From Hymenopellis radicata (Eukaryota > Basidiomycota > Agaricomycetes > Agaricales > Physalacriaceae): DNA of 10,686 bases. The stretch lies in NCBI GenBank assembly GCA_015501595.1, contig JADNRX010001359.1:1-10686 (forward strand), in the 5' to 3' direction. Position 1 is the stretch's first letter. Every line of letters starts with the position of its first letter. Below, in pieces: positions 1-6,071 of this stretch. The position numbers were made by a program, and so were the translations under genes. The notes beneath the pieces were generated by a model that made no database searches, had not been told where the DNA came from, and saw nothing but the letters and a program-made list of their open reading frames with translations.

Positions 1-169
1 TCCGCTCGTCTTTCTTTTCCTCCTTCCCTCACACAATCCCCACTCCGGCACCCTCTCCGTCCACTGCTCTCACTCTGATTTCCGGCGGCTTCGCTTCCAG
101 AGGCGACTGAAACCTCTAGACCAATTGGGTTCATCACCCGCTGCCGACACTGTAGCCCCACTGGCGATG
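1..169. other. Pyrimidine-rich stretch, no gene seen
   Basis: The first 60 bases or so are strongly C/T-rich, with runs of tcc, ttc and ctc; mixed sequence follows up to the minisatellite. I see no start codon with a credible coding frame, no RNA gene and no repeat unit. A pyrimidine tract could be part of a fungal promoter for a gene outside the window, but nothing here tests that. Confidence 0.4.
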
Positions 170-437
170 AACAAGCCACGACGAACGAGGAACAAGCCAC
201 GACGAACGAAGAACGACCGAGCCACGATGAACGAGGAATAACCAAGCTGCGACGCACGAGGAACATCCAACCGCGAGGACAACTGAGCCACGGCGAACGA
301 GGAACATCTGAGCTGCGACGCACAATGAACGACTGGGCCACGACGGACGAGGAACGACCGAAAGGCTGTGCCGCACAAGGAACAACCGAGCCACGATGCA
401 CGAGGAACAAGGAACCACTGAGCTGCGACGAACGAGG
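170..437. repeat. Degenerate 25-bp minisatellite (CGA/GAGG-rich)
   Basis: About ten to eleven imperfect tandem units, each beginning AAC and ending in a CGAGG-like block. Unit starts are visible at 170, 191, 212, 237, 262, 281, 303, 328, 353, 381 and 406, with lengths mostly 21-28 and most often 25 bases. A typical unit reads roughly AACGACCGAGCCACGATGAA then CGAGG. Copies differ by substitutions and small indels, so the array is old. The unit length is not a multiple of three, so the open frames that cross it on either strand, rich in Ser/Arg/Val or Thr/Arg/Glu, are by-products of the repeat. The array ends about 130 bases before the retrotransposon. Confidence 0.8.
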
Positions 438-566
438 AGCGACCAAGACCACCGCGGGACCAACACTACAAAATGATGGAGACGAAGGCACAGCTAACGA
501 GCGACGAGCCACACGAAATGCACCGTCTACAGGGCGCAGCGACGGGAGGATGCCCTTTGGAGGACA

Positions 567-1148
567 ATGATGCTTGCGACACCACTGAACACAACGCTGA
601 TACGCACAGTACAGTTTGGAAGCAGAAAGGCTACATTTTGCGAATTCTGTACGACCTCTAGACCGAAAGACATGTCTAAACAAGACACCAAGTACTTAGA
701 AGTCTACGCTAAAGACTTACAGGAGACTCTCTTAGGACGCGAAGAGACTCCTAGGTGGCCAATACGCGCCTACGGACCGAACTACCGAAACCCGGCATTT
801 CCCGTAACGTTCTACAGAAACCTTAAAACGTACCTGAATATCAAATACTCAATGCGCCCGGGTATGTTACTACAACCCGATGAGCCTCGAGTTCGACTCG
901 ATTTACGCTTCATAAAAGATAAGTACTTAAACAAGGTGTTTAGACAAAACCTCAAAGACAAGTCCAGAAGTCAGAAGTTGTTCAGAATGTGTACCAAGTG
1001 TACCCATGGACCCTCACGTACCACGTATCGGGATCTCTACGGACCCGTATCGTCCCTGAGTATGAGTCAGGAAACTTCACCGGAATCAAGCCGGCTTGCA
1101 TTTAATTCCGAGTGGCGCAGTACGCCACATGGACCCGGCATTAAATAA
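567..1148 (+). CDS. Open frame of 193 aa inside the putative LTR, unknown function
   Basis: I do not recognise this protein. The frame opens with two adjacent ATGs at 567 and 570, exactly at the inferred LTR edge. A later ATG at 672 (residue 36, G at -3) would give 158 aa and is an equally good start. The middle part (residues about 40-145) has ordinary soluble-protein composition, rich in Leu, Arg, Lys, Tyr and Asp. It includes a Lys/Arg-rich stretch and a lone CxxC (MCTKC) near residue 140. There is no signal peptide or membrane segment. It lies upstream of the TATA box, so the element's own genomic RNA would not carry it at its 5' end; in an intact element the 3' LTR copy would be transcribed. 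It could be chance openness, captured coding sequence, or part of an older element under the LTR. Confidence 0.25.
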   Translation: MMLATPLNTTLIRTVQFGSRKATFCEFCTTSRPKDMSKQDTKYLEVYAKDLQETLLGREETPRWPIRAYGPNYRNPAFPVTFYRNLKTYLNIKYSMRPGMLLQPDEPRVRLDLRFIKDKYLNKVFRQNLKDKSRSQKLFRMCTKCTHGPSRTTYRDLYGPVSSLSMSQETSPESSRLAFNSEWRSTPHGPGIK

Positions 1149-1506
1149 GGCTCTGAACCATGCAGAGTCATGCAGAGCAATCAGGAACGGGAACAATTCA
1201 AGTCCCTCACTCTTGACTAGACCAACCAGTAAAACCACCATAGTGGCGTAGTTCCCAGAGATACCCTTGACAAGTTGGGTATCCTTTAAAAGCTACGAAT
1301 CAGACCTTTCACCAGAACCTAAGTACAAGGGTACTTAGTTAGTACCCAGACCAGTAACAGCACTACGACGAGTCGGACCAGCTGGATTCCACAAGGAACA
1401 TCCTACCAGTTGAGCCCGGCGAGCACAAGGTGTTATATCAAATACCACCCAAAGCACGCAATCCGCAGGCGAAATGAGTCATCCGGGATACAGTGCACCC
1501 GATAAC

Positions 1507-1554
1507 ATAGTCCCATAGGCCCGAAGAGTAAGTAGTTTATACCCGTATAGTCCC
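1507..1554 (+). promoter_or_regulatory. Paired ATAGTCCC motif upstream of the TATA box
   Basis: The octamer ATAGTCCC occurs at 1507-1514 and again at 1547-1554, exactly 40 bp apart and just before the TATA box. Two copies of an 8-mer at that spacing could be an activator binding pair in the LTR promoter. No known fungal factor is assigned, and this is only a pattern. Confidence 0.2.
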
Positions 1555-1563
1555 GGATTGTAG

Positions 1564-1571
1564 TATATAAA
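1564..1571 (+). promoter_or_regulatory. TATA box of the LTR promoter
   Basis: TATATAAA followed by GG is a textbook RNA polymerase II TATA box. Transcription would start roughly 25-35 bases downstream, near 1595, marking the U3/R border. Independent support comes from the ATG distribution. ATGs are common upstream (thirteen between 567 and 1474) and completely absent from 1477 to the gag start at 2856, as expected if the RNA leader begins near here. Confidence 0.6.
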
Positions 1572-2272
1572 GGCCTGTACAACGTCGTAGTCAGTAGTTA
1601 ATTTGCACCCGCGTATACAGCATAAGTGAAATACCAGTGTATCTTTGACTCGGAAACCATTGCTTCCACCTGGTTTAAGTTTATCAACCGATCAGAACCC
1701 CCGTGAACCAGTAACAGTTTTACTTGGTGATCTTTGAGTTAGTGCTCGGGAACTTTGCGAATAGCACTTGTGAAAGTCCCTCTGTCCCGAGACGGAGTTT
1801 AAACGACAGAAACAAGAGCTGTGGACAAGGTAACTTAAGAACCCTTGAAGTCACCGCGCTTGCAACTGCTTCGGATTCATATAAGAAGACAGGCACCTGT
1901 GGTTAGTTTAGACCAACTTAGTGTACCCAAGCCCCGCGGATCTTTACGTACCCAAAGGCGATCTTGGTCCCTATACTCAGTTGAGTTAAAAGAGTGAATA
2001 CACGAGATTAGTCAACCGGTTAGTCCTCGAGACTCAGTGTACTTGAGTGTCACCTCATTCGGCTAAGACCACGGGAACTTCCACTTCCCCGGAATCCCAT
2101 AAGTTAAGAACCCCTAGCTCCCTCGAACTTGCACTTGTGCTAGTACAGGAAGTACATCACACCCCCCGTTTGGAACCTCCTTGAGTCACCAGATCTTGAC
2201 TAAGGTTGTAATTCGTTACGAGTGATAAGGTCGGATCCTTGTACTTGTTCATTAGGGACTTCAGAAGTCCCG

Positions 2273-2335
2273 AGTGTTTGTTTTGTTTTGTGCTTTGTGT
2301 ATTGGTTGTGTGTATTTCTGTGGTGTATTTCTGCA
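2273..2335 (+). other. T/G-rich tract near the end of U5
   Basis: About 60 bases made almost only of T and G (TTTGTTTTG, TTTGTGTATTGG, TGTGTGTATTTC), ending just before the inferred LTR end. In LTRs a GU-rich block downstream of the cleavage site is the usual polyadenylation downstream element. In the absent 3' LTR the same block would have served that role. No AATAAA was seen near it. Confidence 0.35.
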
Positions 2336-2350
2336 CTGCGCATCATATTT

Positions 2351-2367
2351 TGGAGCCCACCGCGAGG
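2351..2367 (+). other. Candidate tRNA primer binding site
   Basis: TGGAGCCCACCGCGAGG begins with TGG, the complement of a tRNA CCA end, five bases after the inferred LTR end and about 500 bases before gag. The layout (CA, short AT-rich spacer, TGG plus a GC-rich acceptor complement) is typical of a primer site for minus-strand DNA. The implied tRNA would end in CCTCGCGGTGGGCTCCA. I cannot name the tRNA without a host tRNA set. Confidence 0.5.
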
Positions 2368-2385
2368 GGGCTTATCTGTTTTTAA

Positions 2386-2871
2386 CTTGAGGATTCGGAA
2401 TCCAAAGGTTACCCGCCAAAAACCAAAATTACTCCCAAAAGAACCTCGAATTCGCAGTCTTCGCGTTACACGCAAAGTCAGGCAGAGCGTTCACCTCCAC
2501 CTAGACCAAGTGCGAGTACTTCAAGTGCTTCAACTAGTTCAGGTAGAGTTCTCAGACCAAGTTTACATCCGCCAGGTTACTTAGTAAACGGTGGAGAAGC
2601 CGATAGACAACGAGCCATTGCCAGAGCAGCTCAGTCTAGTCAAAACCAACCTTCAAGTCGGAAAGCTACTTCAGCCCCGACACCCGTTACTCCTCAGACA
2701 AGGACTAACAACCCAAAAGCACCGGTGCACCTAGACCTTTCAAGCCTTCGCTTGTCTCGTACCCAGAAGACCAATCGAGTGAAGAAGACGAAGACTTTGG
2801 TCTTGCAGCCTATCCTTTACACCCCAATAGTCTATTTGCTAGTTTACGGAACACCATGTCTGCTACCTTAG
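2386..2871 (+). other. Open leader frame without ATG, possible Gag N-terminal extension
   Basis: After a stop at 2383 this frame stays open for about 160 codons, to a stop at 2869, with no ATG in any frame. Up to about 2720 it reads like a disordered domain rich in Ser, Pro, Arg, Gln and Thr. From 2709 the gag frame (one base earlier) is also open upstream of the gag ATG, and there it reads like real protein with an acidic cluster (SSEEDED, residues encoded about 2778-2798). So coding-like sequence appears to switch by -1 near 2709-2735 and run straight into gag. It may be an ancestral Gag extension broken by a base loss, a non-AUG-initiated product, or chance. Confidence 0.35.
2712..2718 (+). 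promoter_or_regulatory. Slippery heptamer CCCAAAA at the leader/gag frame switch
   Basis: In the leader frame this reads C CCA AAA, matching X XXY YYZ. A -1 slip gives CCC AAA and enters the gag frame, which opens only six bases earlier (after the stop at 2706). A 10-bp palindrome, GCACCGGTGC, follows at once (2719-2728). There is no AUG upstream, so use as a frameshift site needs non-AUG initiation. A lost base in the CCCAAAA run would look the same. Confidence 0.25.
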
Positions 2872-4274
2872 ATCCCGCCAATTACCCGTCGCAGGTGGTT
2901 AGTGACAAGTTGGACGGTAGTAACCTGCCGATTCCGGGGACCAGACACGCACCCGAGTTTACGGCTACTCAAGCTGGAATCAAAAGATACTTCAACGCCT
3001 TAGACTGGTTGTTCCCAGCTAAGAAGATCCAAGAAGACGCTCTTAAGATCGAGATAGCTGTCAGCTATGTTGATGAAGACGTTAGAAAGCAATGGTTTGC
3101 TATGCCAGAGTACAGTGCTGCTAAATACGACGAGTTCAAGAAAGCGGTGTTCGAAAGCTACGGTGCTGGCACCGAAGACCGAGAACACACGCCTCGGGAA
3201 CTTGAAGAGAAGCTTAACATCTACCGAGCCAACCCGATCTATAACAAGTCTGGTTGGGTTGAGTTCAAGCGCGTAATTATGCACGTACTACTGTACTTAA
3301 TCAAAAGCAAAGACATTACCGAGAAGACCGCTATAGAGTCACTCGTCCCTTGTATTCTAGGACCCACTTGGGCCAGTATACAAGTCGAATTGAAACGGAT
3401 GCATCCTACGCCGTCTGCGAACGCCAAAACAAATGGCATGAAGTGGACGTTGAATGAAGTATCCGATGCTATTAGCAGTCATTTTGGGGACATGAACATA
3501 TTCGGTCAAGCAGCGGAACCCACTGAGGTAACCGGTAGAACTTTTGACCGTATGTTAATACCAGCCTCTACGTCGAGAGTTAAGACAGAGTCATTGGCTC
3601 AACAGACAGAATCCTTGTCTTTGTTACTAGACAAACTCAACCTAGAAGCAAAGGCTAGGATGGCTCAAGAGCAGACTCAAGCCCGTCAACACGAACAGTT
3701 ACTTGCAGCCGTTAAAGAAGCTTTAAGAGGGAACCCTACGGGAAATCCCAACCTTCGAACTCAACATATGCAATATGACTATACTCAAGAGCCTTTGAGC
3801 TACCCGTATGAGGTTGTACAACATTTAGCACAGGGAGCTCCTAACTACCCGGGAGGGCCACCAACGGTTCAACCGAACGGTTTCATAGCTCGGAACCCTC
3901 AAGGGAACCCAAGACCCCCGCCCCCACCTCAACAGCATAACCAGTGTTTCTTCTGCGGTGAAGAAGGTCATTTTGTTAGAGAGTGTGTTCATCAGAAGAA
4001 GATGGAAGCTGAAGGCTGGATATACAAGCCTAACGGAGTAAAATACTACTTCTTGCGAAATGGTGTATCACTCGCTAGTAAGGCTAAAGCCGGCATCTGG
4101 CCAGCGTGGCAGGTGTGGAACCTCATGGAAAAGACCAACGGGAAGTTACCTCCCGAAGCATCAGCTATGCTTAAAACTCAAAGCTTCATTGCAAATGGCG
4201 AAGACGACATGTTTAGTCCACAGACTATACTAGACGCGGACCGGGTATCGGATACCCAGTCAAATTTCGATTAG
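2856..4274 (+). CDS. gag: Gag structural protein with CCHC zinc knuckle
   Basis: A 472-aa Gag that would form the cytoplasmic virus-like particle and package the element RNA. Residues about 25-230 form the helical capsid-type region, with typical Ty3/gypsy wording (AGIKRYFNALDWLF, WVEFKRVIMHVLL). Residues about 246-292 are rich in Gln, Glu, Leu and Ala and look like a coiled coil. A short polyproline run lies near residues 354-358. The nucleocapsid zinc knuckle is residues 364-377 (C364, C367, H372, C377; CX2CX4HX4C), with all four ligands intact. The start is the first ATG after the TATA box, in an AUG-free leader, with A at -3 (ACC ATG). The stop TAG at 4272 lies three bases after a slippery heptamer. 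No internal stop or shift was found, so this part is well preserved. Confidence 0.92.
   Translation: MSATLDPANYPSQVVSDKLDGSNLPIPGTRHAPEFTATQAGIKRYFNALDWLFPAKKIQEDALKIEIAVSYVDEDVRKQWFAMPEYSAAKYDEFKKAVFESYGAGTEDREHTPRELEEKLNIYRANPIYNKSGWVEFKRVIMHVLLYLIKSKDITEKTAIESLVPCILGPTWASIQVELKRMHPTPSANAKTNGMKWTLNEVSDAISSHFGDMNIFGQAAEPTEVTGRTFDRMLIPASTSRVKTESLAQQTESLSLLLDKLNLEAKARMAQEQTQARQHEQLLAAVKEALRGNPTGNPNLRTQHMQYDYTQEPLSYPYEVVQHLAQGAPNYPGGPPTVQPNGFIARNPQGNPRPPPPPQQHNQCFFCGEEGHFVRECVHQKKMEAEGWIYKPNGVKYYFLRNGVSLASKAKAGIWPAWQVWNLMEKTNGKLPPEASAMLKTQSFIANGEDDMFSPQTILDADRVSDTQSNFD
4262..4268 (+). promoter_or_regulatory. Candidate gag-pol -1 frameshift site AAATTTC
   Basis: In the gag frame the bases read A AAT TTC GAT TAG, so a perfect X XXY YYZ heptamer ends three bases before the gag stop, much as in Rous sarcoma virus (A AAU UUA UAG). 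A -1 slip gives AAA TTT and enters the pol frame, which is open from 4217 through 5302. A weak hairpin (4290-4306: GGG and TTC against GAA and CCC, with one bulged C) follows 21 bases downstream, further than usual. The alternative is re-initiation at the pol-frame ATG at 4283, eight bases after the stop. -1 frameshifting between gag and pol is known in fungal Ty3/gypsy elements. Confidence 0.5.
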
Positions 4275-4282
4275 GCTCAAGG

Positions 4283-5305
4283 ATGGAGAGGGCTTCAGAA
4301 GAACCCGAAGAGAAAAGGCTTACCCTTATGCAGGAAGAATTGTTGGAGCGCCTGATCGTGGCGCAACAACAAGGTTGGCACCAAGACAACCCCTTCCCTG
4401 GTATAAGCCTTTCCTCTTCCCTGAAGTCTGGGCCTGTTGACGCGTTCACAGAGCCTCTTGAGAGCCAATTAGCAAATACGCGTGCACAGTCTAAAAATGA
4501 AAAACATAACGAACAGCCTGTAGAAATTATGAAACGGAAACCAGGACCGAATCTGCATGGGAACTTCATTCCCCGACCTAGTCAAAGACAAGTCGAGGTA
4601 GTGATACCCGTGAAGAAACAAGTCAGTTTCACAGATCCTGTCGAGGAAGCACCCAAAGTCCCCGACAAACCAGAGACAGTCAAAGAGCCTGTTGACAAGG
4701 ATAAAACCCTGGATACTCTTGGAGATCCCGAGTTGACTAAAATCATTGAAGATGCGTTGCAAGCCCAACGGCCAGTAGTGTCTACCAATGATGAGGTCGA
4801 ACAACAGAAACAGCGCACTTATCAACGGATTTCGAAAATCCGAGCCATGCTCAACGAAAATCCCGAGTGGCGTTCTCTTTGGAAACAGTTCTTACCGTTC
4901 GAGATGTTAGCAACTAACGAGGCCTGGCAGAAGGACTTGTTAGACCTCTTGAAGGGTAGGAACGTCAAAGTAAACGTGCAGATGGAATTTATGGCCTCTG
5001 AGCCAGACGATGCATATGTCTTTAACAAGCTGGAAGGTAGTGACTTACCGAAGGACGCGATAGTCGTTCAAGATCCAGTCGTACAGCTATACCACTTCAA
5101 TAATGGGTATGCGGGTCCTTACTTCAACGTGAACTTACCGGCTGCGAATGTAGCAGCTGAGAGCGCAGAGCTAAGAACCATGTGGCCGATTATTGGAGGA
5201 GCAGGCAGAAAGGAATGTCTCTTAGACAGCGGCTCACAGATTGTCTCTATGTCGCTAAAGGCAGCCCTTGAGTTAGGAGTCCTTATGACCCCAACGTTCA
5301 GATAA
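4283..5305 (+). CDS. pol: Pol N-terminal part: spacer and first half of the aspartic protease (broken)
   Basis: A 340-codon frame, open upstream to 4217 and so overlapping gag. Residues 1-300 are a charged spacer without a known fold: Lys/Pro/Glu-rich to about residue 140, then a helical segment. The aspartic protease follows, with active site DSGS at residues 315-318 (LLDSGSQIVSMS). This enzyme would cleave Gag and Pol in the particle. The frame reaches TAA at 5303 only because one base has been lost near 5282-5287. The -1 frame there continues the protease wording directly (DPNVQITMESADQ). The ATG at 4283 may only be internal if Pol is made by frameshifting at 4262. Protease placed after a long spacer in the Pol frame is normal for this fungal group. 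Confidence 0.8.
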   Translation: MERASEEPEEKRLTLMQEELLERLIVAQQQGWHQDNPFPGISLSSSLKSGPVDAFTEPLESQLANTRAQSKNEKHNEQPVEIMKRKPGPNLHGNFIPRPSQRQVEVVIPVKKQVSFTDPVEEAPKVPDKPETVKEPVDKDKTLDTLGDPELTKIIEDALQAQRPVVSTNDEVEQQKQRTYQRISKIRAMLNENPEWRSLWKQFLPFEMLATNEAWQKDLLDLLKGRNVKVNVQMEFMASEPDDAYVFNKLEGSDLPKDAIVVQDPVVQLYHFNNGYAGPYFNVNLPAANVAAESAELRTMWPIIGGAGRKECLLDSGSQIVSMSLKAALELGVLMTPTFR

Positions 5306-5307
5306 CC

Positions 5308-5619
5308 ATGGAAAGTGCAGATCAAACCCGAACCACAACGGTGGGCCTTGCACGGAATCTTCCATTTACCTTCGAAGGGATTACTTTCTATCTACAAGTA
5401 CATATTCTTAGGGCTCCTGCCTACGAAGTCTTGTTGGGTAGACCCTTCGAACGAGTAGCCAGTCTTGTTGCCTCGACCTCGGGTGAGCAAGTATCCGCCA
5501 CCATCACCGACCCAAGCAATGGTCGTAAGTTGACGATGCCCACTTACGCTCGGGGAGAAGTACCCAGATATCTCAAACCTATCCAACAAGAGGGTTTTCA
5601 GAGCCGCTCGAGGAATTGA
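5308..5619 (+). pseudogene. pol: Protease C-terminal half, frame-shifted
   Basis: Continuation of the protease in the -1 frame; the frame is open from 5272. Residues after the ATG read VGLARNLPFTF, then ITFYLQVHILRAPAYEVLLGRPF. This is the second strand set and the conserved (I/L)LGRPF-type block of Ty3/gypsy proteases, followed by a DPSNGRKLTMPTYARGE tail. The ATG at 5308 is internal to the domain and is not a biological start. The frame ends at TGA 5617-5619, shortly after the GGGTTTT heptamer at 5592, from which the next Pol section continues in the -1 frame. Confidence 0.75.
5592..5598 (+). promoter_or_regulatory. Candidate pro-pol -1 frameshift site GGGTTTT
   Basis: In the protease frame this reads G GGT TTT, a perfect X XXY YYZ heptamer. 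A -1 slip gives GGG TTT TCA and enters the linker/RT frame, open from 5529. A nested hairpin begins one base later. The pairs are AGAGCC (5600-5605) with GGCTCT (5639-5644), CTC (5607-5609) with GAG (5634-5636), and TTGATC (5616-5621) with GATCAA (5625-5630), closed by a CCA loop. If the outer pairs open, the inner stem starts at a normal spacing. This is the best-supported structure of the three heptamers, though a base lost from the GGGTTTT run would give the same frames. Confidence 0.4.
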
Positions 5620-5644
5620 TCCCAGATCAAGGAGAGGTGGCTCT
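5600..5644 (+). other. Nested inverted repeats (possible RNA hairpin)
   Basis: Perfect 6-bp outer and 6-bp inner arms with a short middle pairing form a 45-base hairpin immediately after GGGTTTT. It spans the protease-frame stop at 5617. Its position fits a stimulator of -1 frameshifting. Its stability was not computed. Confidence 0.35.
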
Positions 5645-6071
5645 CTACATAACGGGAGATAAGAAAAACGGCTATAAAATACAAGAAACATATATACCAG
5701 GACAGAACAGAACCAGTTTTTCGTCAAACGACTTGACTAGCTTGTACTTGAAGAAGTCAAACGATGGCGTTCATCGAGCAGTCAAGCCTCTTAGGCGAGA
5801 ATTCATGTTTCGGGATCCTAAAGAACCCATCATGGTACCCGTGAAGCACCCAATAGAGACCCACGAACGAAGAAAAGTCAACGGGTTTAGGAAAGTTTTC
5901 GACATCCGCAAACCAGTCACTAGCAACGAATGGGAAGAAGGACTTGTGTTAGACACCCCACAGATGTTCTACGGAGTCCCTCAGGAGTTGCAAAGTGTCT
6001 TTGGCCAGTTCACGTCACTATGGCAGAAAGTTACCTCAATAAACAACAAGAGGTGTTCTTACAAGGTGTGA
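5616..6071 (+). pseudogene. pol: Pol linker between protease and RT (broken)
   Basis: About 135 residues of Pol linker in the same phase as gag, open from 5529 and joined to the protease at about 5592. No ATG starts it (5616 is TTG), so it is only expressed as part of Pol. It is rich in Lys, Arg, Glu and Pro, without a recognised fold. It continues meaningfully to FGQFTS at about 6002-6017. After that the frame gives nonsense to a stop at 6069, while the -1 frame resumes Pol at MAESYLNKQQ (6020). A single lost base near 6018-6020 explains this. There is no slippery heptamer there. Confidence 0.65.

Larger units (their letters stand above)
568..2345 (+). repeat. Putative 5' LTR (about 1.78 kb)
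   Basis: The limits are inferred. The right end is placed at the CA of CATCA (2341-2345), five bases (TATTT) before the candidate primer binding site, a usual spacing. The left end is placed at TGATGC (568-573), which is the inverse complement of the terminal GCATCA (2340-2345), giving the expected TG...CA ends. Composition also changes from the CGA-rich minisatellite to LTR-like sequence near here. Contents: an open frame at 567-1148, a TATA box at 1564 (so U3 is about 1 kb and R-U5 about 750 bp), and a T/G-rich tract near the end. A tandem 10-bp repeat (CATGCAGAG at 1159 and 1169) lies in U3. A 6-bp terminal match can arise by chance, so the left end is the weak point. No second LTR copy is in the window to confirm it. 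Confidence 0.5.

Noticed and set aside
170..437. Possible CRISPR array
   Set aside because: Units are adjacent and degenerate with no unique spacers between them, and the host is evidently eukaryotic.
134..466. Long open frames on both strands across the first repeat (Val/Arg/Ser-rich on minus, Thr/Arg/Glu-rich on plus)
   Set aside because: They follow from the 25-bp repeat, whose unit length is not a multiple of three; there is no domain and no stable protein repeat.
2222..2584. 120-codon plus-strand frame across the LTR end and primer site
   Set aside because: It starts at GTG and crosses non-coding LTR, T/G-rich tract and primer site; the neighbouring frame is the more protein-like one downstream of 2386.
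5278..5305. Programmed frameshift within the protease
   Set aside because: The -1 change here has no slippery heptamer and splits a folded domain; a single lost base is the simpler reading.
6009..6024. Programmed frameshift before RT
   Set aside because: There is no X XXY YYZ heptamer in the join; it is best read as a lost base.
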